Counted from the first letter of the stretch, positions 27,539 to 37,155 are shown. The stretch: DNA of 64,000 nucleotides from Paenilisteria portnoyi (GCF_014322795.1 NZ_JAASTT010000002.1:62001-126000); one strand, 5' to 3'. Numbers and translations are program-made. Notes: generated from the letters alone by a model not told the origin.

Positions 27539-27690
27539 CTTCCTTTTTTCCACCAAACTTATGGAATACAAACGCTTTCGCTCGATTTGTGTAAAGCAGG
27601 ATTACAGCCTACCCAGTAGTGTCAAGCTGGGAGGCATATCTTACTTAGAGTTTTGTCACAATATTTTCTATACATATAGGAGGTCATATT

Positions 27691-28089
27691 TTGGAAATTT
27701 ACGTCGATGGTGCTAGTTCTGGCAATCCTGGTCCTAGTGGGGTCGGGATTGTGATTACTGCGGATGGTATTTATGAACAGGTAAGTATTCCGTTGGGTAT
27801 TTTGAGTAATCATGAAGCAGAATTTATTGCGATTAAACTAGCGCTAATGCAGGCCGTTCCTTATGAGCCAACTTTCATTCGCCTCTATTCCGATTCCAAA
27901 GTGGCAATTGAAGCCATCGAAAAACGCTATGCAAAAAATCCACTATTCCAACCGCATTTAGATGCCATCCTTCCATTAATAGAATCGATCGACCTCTTCT
28001 TTATTCAATGGATTCCTAGCGCTTCTAACAAGAAAGCCGATGATTTGGCCCGCCAAGCTATCCAGAAAAGTAAGAAGAAGTCGCGCTAA
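27691..28089 (+). CDS. RNase HI-family protein
   Basis: 132-residue protein of the RNase H fold that would cleave RNA in RNA-DNA hybrids. Catalytic acidic residues are visible: Asp in EIYVDGASSGNPG, Glu in NHEAEFIA, Asp in LYSDSK and a late Asp in KKADDLA, so the four-carboxylate set looks complete. The TTG start at 27691 is 7 bases after AGGAGG, and no ATG lies in a suitable place. Related to YpdQ/YpeP-type proteins; B. subtilis relatives are reported as weak or inactive nucleases, so activity is uncertain. It ends 8 bp from the convergent LPXTG gene. Confidence 0.9.
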   Translation: MEIYVDGASSGNPGPSGVGIVITADGIYEQVSIPLGILSNHEAEFIAIKLALMQAVPYEPTFIRLYSDSKVAIEAIEKRYAKNPLFQPHLDAILPLIESIDLFFIQWIPSASNKKADDLARQAIQKSKKKSR

Positions 28090-28097
28090 TTTATATC

Positions 28098-30605
28098 CTA
28101 TTTACTACTCTTGCGGAATGCAAATAGGCAAAGTGCTAATCCAGAAAGAAGTATTGCAATGTCACTTTTCGTTGTATCACCAGTGCTTGGTAGCTTCTCT
28201 GATGAAGTCGGTGTCACTGATTTTTCTGTTACTGTTTTAGTTGGAGTTTTTGACACATCAATGACTTTTGACGGCTTCTCGCTAATTTTTGATGGTTTTG
28301 GTGTTTTCTCTGGTTGCTTCGGTGGCGTCACAGGTGTGATTACTGGTGGATCAATGGGTGGCGCGATAATTTGTTTTGCTTTCTTTGTATTCAGCTTTTC
28401 TACTTCCACACTATCCGCATGCATCCATTCGATTCGGAAGGTTACCGGCTCCATGTCTAATTCATAGCCATCAGGAGCCAATGTCTCGATAAATTGGTAC
28501 TCTCCTGGCAATAAATTCGATACAATAATTTGGCCTGTTGCATCCGTTTTCAACCCCGTTTTAATAACAAGTCCATCCACTTTTTGCAAAGTAAATGTTG
28601 CCCCCTCTAAAACTTCCTTTGTTTCCCTATCTCTTTTTGTCAGGACAACGGAACCCGTCATCGCCTTATTTGGCATAGTTATAGCTACTTCTTGACTCTC
28701 AGTTCCCGAAAAAGTAACTTCTTTTTTCTCATCGGAGAGTATATATCCCGCTGGTGCCACGTTTTCCGTTAACGTGTATGTGCCAGGAACTAAATCCGCA
28801 AAAATTAAATTCCCATCCTGATCCGTCGTCCCGGTTAACACGACACTCGAATCCTCATTTGAAACCAATTGAAATTCGGCTCCCGAAAGTTTGGCTCCCG
28901 TTTCCTCGTCTACTTTTTGAACCACGAGTTTTCCGCGAATCAATTTCTCATTTTTAGCCCACAAAGCGATTGTTTGATAAGAACTCTCTGTCACGGTGAA
29001 AGGAATAGGCGTTGTGTCCAGTTTATAGCCATCTGGTGCTTGAGTCTCCACTAACTCATAATTGCCTGGCGCTAAACCATGTAAAGCCAATTTACCGTCC
29101 ACCTTTGTTGCCCCAGTATACAACGTTTTCCCATCACTATTGGTAAGTTGGAATACCGCACCAGATAAAACCTTTGTTGCGTCATCTTTATCCACCTTAT
29201 TCAATACAACTTCCCCGCTAATTTTTTTCGTCTGCACAACATTAGAATCATAATACTCACCGCGAAGCATAATCGAAGCCTTATTCGGTACCGTGTCCCC
29301 AACTGCTAATTTACTAGGATCTACAGCAAAAACAAGCGTCTTCCCTTCACCAATCGGAATGTCTTTTCTCACCGTAATCGTCAATTCATTATTTGTCTCC
29401 TGAATATCAAATGTCCCCTCTGCATCATCCACGAGATTTTTGTATGCAAGTCGATTATCTAATGTATCCACAAACGTTTGGCCAGCTTTAATCGTTCCAG
29501 TAATCGCATTCAAAGTCAATGAATACTGTAAATTCTTATCGTTCACGGTCACTATTTTTTTATCGACCTCTTTTTTCAATACTTTGTTAAAATTCGCATC
29601 ACCATCAATCCGCAATGTACTACTACTTGATTTCGTAAATTCATCACTCGTCATTGTCGCTGTATTCAAATACGAATCATAAATGTGTGTCACGCCCACT
29701 TTGTACTCGATTAGCAACATCTCGTCTTTCCCGATATGATCAAAATGGACATTCAAAGTTTGCGATGTTGCGTCAAAATGAATACTGTTTGCATATTTTG
29801 ACGTCACATATGTACGATTTCCGTTCGCATCATAACTAATAATACGAATACCGTCCACTGTTGATTTATCTGTTGCATCAATTCCTGATGTCAGCGCTGG
29901 GTTAGGGTCTACTTGCAATCCATCTGGCATTTTGTCCGTGATTGTTACATTATTTAATTCCACATTCTTATATATATTGAGCGCCAATTGGAACGTATTA
30001 TATTGCGACTCCACAGGGTCTAGCAGGTTTATTCCATCTTTATCAACGCTTGAATGCCACCACTTTTCAAACAATGTCGGTGTCCCAATTTGCTGCGGTT
30101 TTATTTGCAATGTTTCGCTAACCACCTGCCCAGCATATGTTGCTTTAAAAAGTTGATCCGTAGAAATCGTCGTATCCGCGCGTATTAACACCGCTTGAAA
30201 GGATATTGAAAATGACGCTGACCATGCCTTGCCCACATTAAAATTAGCATCTGGCTTCACATAAAGTAAAATATGCGTCGGATCTGTCGTTTTATCCGTA
30301 TGATCATACGTGAAAGCATCACTATTTAATTCCGTCAAATTCCCAGCTGAATAAATTTCTTTTGGAATACTAACTTCGATCAAACCATTTTCATCTACAA
30401 TCGCGTCTGCCGAAGCATCCAGCGTAAAATTCATCGTTACTTTTCCCGAACTCACAATTGGATTATCATGTACTTGCATACTCAATTTAAATTTCCCATT
30501 TGTCGCTCCAACCTTCGTTACTGAAGTATCAGCCTTTGTTGTCGCACCTAGTAAAACGCTACTCGCTATCAAGATAATCGCCATAACATATATCATTTTT
30601 TTCAT
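28098..30605 (-). CDS. LPXTG-anchored adhesin with three Cna_B/SpaA-type domains
   Basis: 835-residue wall-anchored surface protein. Signal peptide at residues 1-26. The region at about 30-470 resembles collagen-adhesin-type Ig-like modules. Three SpaA/Cna_B domains follow (about 470-700), each with a Lys near a VVLNKVD-type start and a Glu in a YELVETQAPDGY-type strand, the residues that form stabilising isopeptide bonds. After a Pro/Lys/Thr-rich wall stretch come LPSTG at about residue 805, a hydrophobic helix and an RKSSK tail. AAGGAG precedes the ATG. The ligand is unknown; collagen binding is not proven by this architecture. It meets the RNase HI gene tail to tail with no terminator visible. 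Confidence 0.9.
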   Translation of the reverse strand: MKKMIYVMAIILIASSVLLGATTKADTSVTKVGATNGKFKLSMQVHDNPIVSSGKVTMNFTLDASADAIVDENGLIEVSIPKEIYSAGNLTELNSDAFTYDHTDKTTDPTHILLYVKPDANFNVGKAWSASFSISFQAVLIRADTTISTDQLFKATYAGQVVSETLQIKPQQIGTPTLFEKWWHSSVDKDGINLLDPVESQYNTFQLALNIYKNVELNNVTITDKMPDGLQVDPNPALTSGIDATDKSTVDGIRIISYDANGNRTYVTSKYANSIHFDATSQTLNVHFDHIGKDEMLLIEYKVGVTHIYDSYLNTATMTSDEFTKSSSSTLRIDGDANFNKVLKKEVDKKIVTVNDKNLQYSLTLNAITGTIKAGQTFVDTLDNRLAYKNLVDDAEGTFDIQETNNELTITVRKDIPIGEGKTLVFAVDPSKLAVGDTVPNKASIMLRGEYYDSNVVQTKKISGEVVLNKVDKDDATKVLSGAVFQLTNSDGKTLYTGATKVDGKLALHGLAPGNYELVETQAPDGYKLDTTPIPFTVTESSYQTIALWAKNEKLIRGKLVVQKVDEETGAKLSGAEFQLVSNEDSSVVLTGTTDQDGNLIFADLVPGTYTLTENVAPAGYILSDEKKEVTFSGTESQEVAITMPNKAMTGSVVLTKRDRETKEVLEGATFTLQKVDGLVIKTGLKTDATGQIIVSNLLPGEYQFIETLAPDGYELDMEPVTFRIEWMHADSVEVEKLNTKKAKQIIAPPIDPPVITPVTPPKQPEKTPKPSKISEKPSKVIDVSKTPTKTVTEKSVTPTSSEKLPSTGDTTKSDIAILLSGLALCLFAFRKSSK

Positions 30606-30649
30606 CTCGCATCTCCTTTTTAATGTGCTATATAATATTTAGAAAGAAA

Positions 30650-30678
30650 ATTATAATAATAATTTGTCCTACTGTAAA
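30650..30678 (-). promoter_or_regulatory. Promoter of the Cna_B-type adhesin
   Basis: Minus strand TTTACA (30673-30678), 17-bp spacer, perfect TATAAT (30650-30655), about 45 bp upstream of the ATG. Confidence 0.7.
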
Positions 30679-30894
30679 AAAATCACCCCTTCTAGAAAGT
30701 ATCCGCTAACTTCTTAGATGTACTTATTCCTCCTTCTCGCATCTAGCTAGTTTCGCTATTTAGTCTATCATACGAAAATCCTTTTTCCTAGTCCGTTTTT
30801 TTACGTTTTGCTACAAAAAAATGCCACTCTTTATTTCATGACTTTGCGCTTTGATTTTATGCCATATTTACTACAAAAAGAGGCTTAAAATTGG

Positions 30895-30955
30895 AAAAAG
30901 CAGAAATCTTGCATACGCCATTCTTCTTAAATGGCTGTATACAAGATTCCTGCTT
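30895..30955 (-). terminator. Long hairpin terminator after the exonuclease gene
   Basis: Arms of about 27 bases (30895-30920 and 30930-30955) pair with a few mismatches around a short loop and carry an A/T-run at the ends. On the minus strand it lies about 30 bp after the exonuclease stop. Confidence 0.75.
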
Positions 30956-30984
30956 TTCTGTTATTAGCTTTTCAATTCTAAATT

Positions 30985-31863
30985 TTATAACATAATATCT
31001 CGTCTTAACGATTTCAAACCGAATTGTTCCACAATATCGATCGCCTCTGGTAATAGACCACGATACACACATTGCGCGATATCAAATTCTAGCGGTACAC
31101 TAGTATGAATCTCCGCTAACTGCCTAGATAAACGCAACATTTCTAAGTCTTCCTTCAATTTCGTCTGCTGACCTGGTTTTAATTCATCCACATGAGAAAG
31201 AATACCATCAATTGTCTCGTACTGCTGAATTAATTTTAAAGCCGTTTTTTCACCGATACCGCGAACACCTGGATAACCATCGCTCGTATCGCCCATCAGC
31301 GCCTTCACATCAATAAATTGCGTCGGCGTAATGCCCCATTCCTCGACAAAAACCGCTTCATTATATTGTTTATAATTGCCGTACCCTTTTTGCAAAATCC
31401 ATACATCGTTGGTCGGCGCAATCAGCTGTAACAAATCCTTGTCGCCGCTCAAAACCGTCGTATCAATGCCTGTCCCTGCCATTTTCACCGTCACCGTACC
31501 AATACAATCATCCGCTTCAAAGCCAGGCACACCCACATTAATAAAGCCAAATGACGCTGCGACTTCCTTCACTAAATCAAATTGCGGTATCAACTCTTCA
31601 GGTGGTGCCTTACGCTCCGCCTTATATCCGCTGTACAACTCGTTACGAAACGTCTGCGAACCCATATCCCAACAAATCAGCGTATGCGTCGGGTTATTCT
31701 GATCAATTGCGGCAAAGAGATGCTTCATAAAACCTTGCACACCATTTGTCGGCACACCATGTTGATTGACCATAAATTGCTTAGAAACCGCCGTCGCAAA
31801 AAAAGCACGAAATAATAAAGCCATGCCATCCACGACTAATAAATTATCTTTTTGATTCGTCAT
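30985..31863 (-). CDS. 5'-3' exonuclease (PolA 5' nuclease-like)
   Basis: Stand-alone structure-specific 5' nuclease of the FEN/PolA N-domain family, 292 residues, acting in primer removal and repair. The metal-binding acidic residues are in LLVVDGMALLFRAFF, PGFEADDCIGT, LSGDKDLLQL and MGDTSDGYPGVRGIGEKTA; the last also contains the helix-hairpin-helix. AGGGGG lies about 7 bases before the ATG. Corresponds to YpcP in B. subtilis. Its promoter lies inside a perfect inverted repeat. Monocistronic. Confidence 0.94.
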   Translation of the reverse strand: MTNQKDNLLVVDGMALLFRAFFATAVSKQFMVNQHGVPTNGVQGFMKHLFAAIDQNNPTHTLICWDMGSQTFRNELYSGYKAERKAPPEELIPQFDLVKEVAASFGFINVGVPGFEADDCIGTVTVKMAGTGIDTTVLSGDKDLLQLIAPTNDVWILQKGYGNYKQYNEAVFVEEWGITPTQFIDVKALMGDTSDGYPGVRGIGEKTALKLIQQYETIDGILSHVDELKPGQQTKLKEDLEMLRLSRQLAEIHTSVPLEFDIAQCVYRGLLPEAIDIVEQFGLKSLRRDIML

Positions 31864-31877
31864 TATCGTTCCCCCTA

Positions 31878-31912
31878 GATTTCTATGTAGCCATTATTAT
31901 ACCATAGAAATC
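31878..31912 (-). promoter_or_regulatory. Extended -10 promoter inside a perfect 10-bp inverted repeat
   Basis: GATTTCTATG (31878-31887) and CATAGAAATC (31903-31912) flank a 15-bp centre that contains the minus-strand TGGTATAAT (31896-31904). No T-run follows, so an operator is likelier than a terminator. It is not a LexA box. It lies between the pbuX stop and the exonuclease start. Confidence 0.5.
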
Positions 31913-31927
31913 CACAGTAAACGACCG

Positions 31928-33232
31928 CTATAAATCAATGCGCGCAGGCTCCACCGCTCCTTTTTCTTTACGATGTGGAATGATGTTAAAAATAATATTT
32001 AGAACAATCGCCGTAATACTTCCAGCCACAATTCCATTGCTCGTAAACAATTGAATGAAGTCCGGTAATACTTTGAAAAGATCCGGAACAACTGTCACAC
32101 CAAGCCCAACACCAACCGAACAAGCGATAATCAACAAGTTCTCCTGTGATGTAAAATTAACCTTGCCGAGCATCTTAATACCTTGCGCAACAACCATGCC
32201 AAACATCGCAACCATCGCTCCACCAAGAACTGGCGTTGGGATAATCGTCGTCATCGCGCCCACTTTCGGCAATAAGCCCAACACAATCAAAATCCCCGCT
32301 GTCACGTAGATCACTTTTCGAGTTTTAATACCAGATAACTGCACTAAACCAACATTTTGCGAGTAAGCCGTATACGGAAATGTATTGAAAACACCACCTA
32401 AAATAATGGCCAAGCCTTCTGCCCGATAACCTTTCGTCAAATCCGATTTTTCCAGCTTTCGTTTCGTAATATCAGAGAGCGCAAAATAAACCCCTGTTGA
32501 CTCCACCATACTCACCAGCGCAATCAAGATCATCGTCAAAATCGCCGCCCAATTAAAGGTCGGCATCCCAAAATAAAACGGTGTAGGCATGTGAAACATC
32601 GGCGCATCTACAACAGGCTGCATCGAAATACTACGATAAATTGCCGCAAATACTGAACCCGCAACGAGTCCAATCAACACCGCAATCGCCTTACTGAAGC
32701 CACGACCAAAGCGATACACTAAAATAATCACGAATAATGTCCCAAATCCAAGCCCCAGATTGTAAAGCGAACCAAAATCCGCAGAACCTTGTCCACCAGC
32801 TAAATTATTAATCGCTACTGGAATCAACGTTAAACCAATAATCGTGACAACCGATCCTGTAACGACTGGCGGGAAGAATCGCACAACCATCGAGAAAAAC
32901 GGTGCAATCAGAACGACAAAAATCCCAGAAACGATAATCGACCCGTAAATCGCGCCAATCCCGTATTGCTCACCAATCAAAATAATCGGTGCAATCGCCT
33001 GAACCGCGCACCCTAGCACAACTGGCAAGCCAATTCCAAAAAAGCGATTCATCGTCAGCTGCAAGAGCGTCGCAATCCCACACATAAAAATATCAATCGA
33101 AACCAAGTATGTCATCTGCGCACTCGTAAAACCAAGCGCACCACCAATCAAAAGCGGTACAATAACCGCCCCGGCATACATCGCCAATACATGTTGAAAA
33201 CCAAGTGCCGCAATTCTCCCTTTTCCTAACAT
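31928..33232 (-). CDS. pbuX: Xanthine permease PbuX
   Basis: Nucleobase:cation symporter-2 family carrier that imports xanthine. About 434 residues with 12-14 helices. The start region (GFQHVLAMYAGAVIVPLLIGGAL) and the motif SMVESTGVYFALSDI are typical, with TGSVVTIIGLTLIPVAIN in the middle. The frame opens inside xpt; the ATG at 33232 has GGAGGGGG about 9 bases upstream and lies 4 bases after the xpt stop, so translation is coupled. Second gene of the guanine-riboswitch operon. Confidence 0.94.
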   Translation of the reverse strand: MLGKGRIAALGFQHVLAMYAGAVIVPLLIGGALGFTSAQMTYLVSIDIFMCGIATLLQLTMNRFFGIGLPVVLGCAVQAIAPIILIGEQYGIGAIYGSIIVSGIFVVLIAPFFSMVVRFFPPVVTGSVVTIIGLTLIPVAINNLAGGQGSADFGSLYNLGLGFGTLFVIILVYRFGRGFSKAIAVLIGLVAGSVFAAIYRSISMQPVVDAPMFHMPTPFYFGMPTFNWAAILTMILIALVSMVESTGVYFALSDITKRKLEKSDLTKGYRAEGLAIILGGVFNTFPYTAYSQNVGLVQLSGIKTRKVIYVTAGILIVLGLLPKVGAMTTIIPTPVLGGAMVAMFGMVVAQGIKMLGKVNFTSQENLLIIACSVGVGLGVTVVPDLFKVLPDFIQLFTSNGIVAGSITAIVLNIIFNIIPHRKEKGAVEPARIDL

Positions 33233-33236
33233 CGCG

Positions 33237-33923
<687 letters not shown>

Positions 33924-33940
33924 TTATAAAACGTTACTCT

Positions 33941-34011
33941 CACTCATAGTCCAGTCATTTACGGTAACTGGGTAGAAACTTGCTGTCCATATTACAGCTT
34001 TTATACAAGTG
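33941..34011 (-). promoter_or_regulatory. Purine (guanine-type) riboswitch aptamer
   Basis: On the minus strand the conserved cores ATATGG, TTTCTACC and GACTATG-type ACTATGAG appear in order. The outer helix pairs CACTTGT with ATGAGTG, and loop-closing stems surround CAAGTTTCTACCCAG and CCGTAAATGA. The specificity pyrimidine in the terminal ACTATG is C, which selects guanine/hypoxanthine/xanthine rather than adenine. Position before xpt-pbuX agrees. Guanine should repress xpt and pbuX. Confidence 0.93.
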
Positions 34012-34035
34012 AATTTTTCTAATGTAGAGCATAAC

Positions 34036-34197
34036 CCAAGTAAATTGGCGGCAAGCGCTCGCAATCAAGAGATTTGCCAGACTTCCGGTTCTCATGTACA
34101 GTCGTACACTCCGCTTCCGGCTTCCGGCTTCCGGCAAATCTCTTGATTACAAACGCTTTCGCTCAATTTGTGTAAAGCATAATCTTCGCCCTACCCA
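34036..34197. repeat. MITE-like element inside the xpt leader, shorter copy
   Basis: Shares left and right ends with 27334-27617. Inside, perfect 16-bp arms (34063-34078 and 34133-34148) make a hairpin that continues imperfectly into the ends. A 7-bp CTTCCGG unit occurs three times in tandem (34114-34134). It lies between the promoter at 34267-34295 and the riboswitch aptamer, so it should be transcribed as part of the leader. Confidence 0.75.
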
Positions 34198-34266
34198 TAA
34201 AAAATTAGTGAGCAGAACTCTGTATTATGCTTAGCGTTTGTCTCGATTTCTTCAAGTTATTTCATT

Positions 34267-34295
34267 ATTATAGCTTTCAAATGAGGGCGGGTCAA
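34267..34295 (-). promoter_or_regulatory. Promoter of xpt-pbuX
   Basis: Minus strand TTGACC (34290-34295), 17-bp spacer, perfect TATAAT (34267-34272). It lies about 450 bp upstream of the xpt start, so the predicted leader (about 445 bases) contains the MITE-like element and then the riboswitch. Confidence 0.8.
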
Positions 34296-34320
34296 CCTTA
34301 TTTTTAGATGTAAACGCTTT

Positions 34321-35841
34321 TCACGCCTCATTTAAGTTGTAAATAAAGTTGTAGCGGTCATTTAGTAACTGAATTAAATAATCTGGATTTAGGCCTTCAC
34401 CTGTTGTGTCTGTCAAAATTTCTAGTGGTTTTTTCAGCATCCCGTACTGATGCACGTGCTCCGTTAGCCATTCGCGAATCGGAGAATAGTCATCGCTTGT
34501 CAGAATTTCTGATACGTTTGGGATCTCCTTAGACAAAGTCGCAAACAGTTGCGCCGCATACATGTAACCTAGCGCATAGGACGGGAAGTAGCCGAAATCG
34601 CCACCAGACCAGTGAATATCTTGCAAAATCCCATCTGCATCCGTTTTCGGCCGAACACCCAAGTAAGCTTCATACTTATCATTCCACGCCTCACGCAGTT
34701 CATCCACACCAATTTCTCCGTTCATAATCGCTTTTTCAAGCTCATAACGAATCATGATATGCAGTGGATACGTTAATGTGTCTGCCTCAATCCGAATCAA
34801 GGAACTCTCCGAAAGATTCACCTCACGATAAAATTCCTCCACCGAAACATCATCGAATTCAGGCGCCGTAATCTCTTGGAAATCCTTATAATTACTCTGC
34901 CAAAATTCAAAACTCGAACCTAAAATAATCTCATAAAACAACGATTGCGACTCGTGAATCCCCATCGAAGCACCATTTGCAAGTGGTGTACCAACCAATT
35001 TCGGACTAATATTTTGCTCATAAATCGCATGTCCACCTTCATGGATAATACCAAATACAGCCATTTTGAAATTCGCTTCATCATAACGTGTCGTAATCCG
35101 CACATCGCCAATATTGAGCCCCGTTGCAAACGGATGAACCGTGTCATCCAAACGCCCAGCCTCAAAATCAAAGCCCATTTTCGTCAATATACGCTCACTA
35201 AATTCTTTTTGTTTCGCTTTCGAGATTTTTTTATGAAGTAATGTCGCATCTGGCTGATAGCTCGCAGCCTCTACTTTTTTACGCAATGCTAAAATCGCTT
35301 CTCGCAGCTTTGCGAAAACATCGTCCAAAACAGCCACCGTCATGCCCGGCTCATACTGATCAAGCAACGTATCATACGGGTTTTCCTGATATCCCCAATA
35401 TTCCACAAATTTACGCTTACTCGCAATAATTTTCTCCAAATAAGGCTTGAATAAATCATAGTCATTACTCGCGCGCGCCGTTGTCCAAATCGTTTCTGCT
35501 TGCGCCACCAATTTCGTATAGGCTTCATATTCCTTCGCTGGAATTTTTTTATTCAAATCATATTCTTTTTTACACGCTTCCAAAGAACGGCACGTCACAT
35601 CGGACAAATTCACTTTTTCTACCCAAAGCCCCGCGATAAAAGCTGCCATTTCCTCTGAAACCTTCATTTTGAAAATTTCACCACTCAGCGTTCCTATCAC
35701 TTCCGATCGCTGCGCCGCCCCTTTTTCTGGTGCACCAGTCCGCAGATCCCAATAAACTAAGCTAAGCGCCTCCTCAAACGCACTAATTTTCTTCACATAA
35801 TCCAAAAATTCTTGTTCTAGTTCTTGTAAACTCTCCGACAT
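34321..35841 (-). CDS. ypwA: M32-family metallocarboxypeptidase (YpwA/Taq type)
   Basis: Cytosolic zinc carboxypeptidase, 506 residues. HEGGHAIYEQ (about residues 268-277) is the HExxH-type zinc site of the M32 family. The downstream ESQSLFYE supplies the third ligand, and RIEADTLTYPLHIMIRYELE and GYFPSYALGYMYAAQ are M32 signatures. These enzymes release C-terminal residues from peptides, except next to Pro. The ATG at 35841 is preceded by a modest GAGGAAAT-type site. Stop and xpt promoter are 25 bp apart, with no terminator visible between. Confidence 0.95.
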   Translation of the reverse strand: MSESLQELEQEFLDYVKKISAFEEALSLVYWDLRTGAPEKGAAQRSEVIGTLSGEIFKMKVSEEMAAFIAGLWVEKVNLSDVTCRSLEACKKEYDLNKKIPAKEYEAYTKLVAQAETIWTTARASNDYDLFKPYLEKIIASKRKFVEYWGYQENPYDTLLDQYEPGMTVAVLDDVFAKLREAILALRKKVEAASYQPDATLLHKKISKAKQKEFSERILTKMGFDFEAGRLDDTVHPFATGLNIGDVRITTRYDEANFKMAVFGIIHEGGHAIYEQNISPKLVGTPLANGASMGIHESQSLFYEIILGSSFEFWQSNYKDFQEITAPEFDDVSVEEFYREVNLSESSLIRIEADTLTYPLHIMIRYELEKAIMNGEIGVDELREAWNDKYEAYLGVRPKTDADGILQDIHWSGGDFGYFPSYALGYMYAAQLFATLSKEIPNVSEILTSDDYSPIREWLTEHVHQYGMLKKPLEILTDTTGEGLNPDYLIQLLNDRYNFIYNLNEA

Positions 35842-35859
35842 CCTGATTCCCCATTTCCT

Positions 35860-36999
35860 CTAATCTCTACGTGGTGGTCTTGGCCCCCAATATTGGTACA
35901 AATCCGTTCGCAAATAACCATTATATAGTTTCCGCTTCTTCGTCGCTCGTTTGGCGTACACTTCCTCAAACATCTCATAACTCGTCAGCACATACACCGA
36001 CCACGTTGGCATATTGCGATACACCGCACGCATTTCACGATACAGTTCACGAACCGATTCCTCATCTTCCAAACGCTCTCCGTATGGCGGATTCGCAACG
36101 ATAACACCATACTCTTTCTCCGTCGTAAAATCAGCCACTTGCATCTGTTTAAACTCAATCACATCTTCAAGACCAGCCTCAAACGCATTCTGCTCCGAAA
36201 TTTCAATCATCCGATGATCAATATCCGTCCCCATAATATCTAACGGTTGGTCATGATTTGCCGCAGCTTCTGCTTCTGCACGAGCCTCTTTCCAAATATC
36301 CGCAGACATCCAGTCCCACGTTTCACAAACAAAGTCCCGACGCAAGCCCGGCGCAATATTCCGTCCAATCCAAGCCGCCTCAATCGGAATCGTTCCAGAA
36401 CCACAAACCGGATCATAAAACGGGCGATCAGGATGCCAACTCGTAAGCAACACGAGTGCCGCAGCCATCGTTTCCTTCAATGGCGCCCCACCTTGACCAA
36501 CACGATAACCACGTTTATGTAACCCAGCTCCACTCGTATCAAGCGTAATCGTCACTTCATCCTTCAAAATCGAAACCTCAAGCTTAAAAAGAGCACCAGA
36601 CTCCATCAAGCGCCCTTGTCTGCGATACTTCTCACTCAATCGACTCACAATCGCTTTTTTCGTAATCGCTTGGCAATTTGGCACACTAAACAATGTCGAT
36701 TTCACAGATTTACCAGCTACCGGAAAATTGGCGTCGAGTGGCAATAAATCTTCCCAAGGTAAAGCCTTCGTTTGTTCAAATAAATCATCAAATGTTGTCG
36801 CAGTAAACCGTCCAACAACAATCTTCACACGATCTGCCACTCGAAGCCATAAATTCGCCTTCGCAATCGCCATTTCGTCCCCTTTAAAATACACTTTTCC
36901 GTTATCAACTTCACATTCATAACCTAGTCGACGTACCTCTTTTGCCACAATCGCCTCAAGCCCAGCCGCAGCCGTTGCCACTAATTCAAATTCCCTCAT
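35860..36999 (-). CDS. THUMP-domain class I SAM-dependent RNA methyltransferase
   Basis: Putative 23S rRNA guanine-N2 methyltransferase of the RlmL N-terminal/YpsC group. THUMP domain at about residues 1-155, then a Rossmann methyltransferase domain with DPVCGSGTIPIEAAWIGRNIAPG (SAM motif I), GTDID and the catalytic NPPYGERL. About 379 residues. Several starts are possible (37053, 37008, 36999). The ATG at 36999 has a GAGG 9 bases upstream and yields MREFELVATAAAGLE, the usual beginning. It lies next to rnpB, as is typical for Listeria and Bacillus. The exact target base is by analogy. Confidence 0.9.
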   Translation of the reverse strand: MREFELVATAAAGLEAIVAKEVRRLGYECEVDNGKVYFKGDEMAIAKANLWLRVADRVKIVVGRFTATTFDDLFEQTKALPWEDLLPLDANFPVAGKSVKSTLFSVPNCQAITKKAIVSRLSEKYRRQGRLMESGALFKLEVSILKDEVTITLDTSGAGLHKRGYRVGQGGAPLKETMAAALVLLTSWHPDRPFYDPVCGSGTIPIEAAWIGRNIAPGLRRDFVCETWDWMSADIWKEARAEAEAAANHDQPLDIMGTDIDHRMIEISEQNAFEAGLEDVIEFKQMQVADFTTEKEYGVIVANPPYGERLEDEESVRELYREMRAVYRNMPTWSVYVLTSYEMFEEVYAKRATKKRKLYNGYLRTDLYQYWGPRPPRRD

Positions 37000-37027
37000 A
37001 ATCGCCATCCTCACCTCATTAATATCT

Positions 37028-37058
37028 AAAAAAAGAGCCATTCCAAAAGGCACACGCT
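37028..37058 (-). terminator. Terminator-like hairpin downstream of rnpB
   Basis: Minus strand GAGC ... GCTC with partial inner pairing and a TTTT loop, followed by seven T. It lies about 100 bp after the rnpB 3' end and would separate it from the methyltransferase gene. Confidence 0.5.
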
Positions 37059-37155
37059 CCTAGCCACACACACGGTGCACTAAGTTATGGCATCTCTTAG
37101 CATAAGAAATCCGCCATACGTCCGACTTTGAAACAGCCCTCACTTTTTTAATTCA

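Larger units (their letters stand above)
27334..27617. repeat. MITE-like element, longer copy
   Basis: The ends match those of 34036-34197: a left end with CCAAGTAAAT and CAAGCGCTCGCA, and a right end with ACAAACGCTTTCGCTC, ATTTGTGTAAAGCA and CCTACCCA. The two ends are imperfect inverted repeats of each other over about 28 bp. The interior has a perfect 10-bp hairpin (27365-27374 with 27392-27401), GACTTCCGGTTCT shared with the other copy, and interspersed motifs C and D. No open frame is credible, although one 91-codon frame crosses it. The element fills most of the 369-bp gap between the csp and RNase HI genes. Confidence 0.7.
30606..30984. other. Gene-free leader and terminator region
   Basis: The 379 bp hold the adhesin promoter at the left, the exonuclease terminator at the right and AT-rich sequence between. 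Two ribosome-site-like runs on the minus strand (AAGGAGG near 30745 and AAGGGGTG near 30690) are followed only by very short frames. No gene is visible. Confidence 0.6.

Noticed and set aside
27441-27716. 91-codon frame before the RNase HI gene
   Set aside because: Its codons are the MITE-like element and motif D, and it runs into the start of the RNase HI gene in another frame.
34310-34326. Possible cre (CcpA) site ATGTAAACGCTTTTCA, and a similar ATGTAAACGCTTT at 26965
   Set aside because: Each fits only the left half of the cre consensus; the 34-kb site has an extra base and the 26.9-kb site lacks the closing CA. Neither is strong enough to call.
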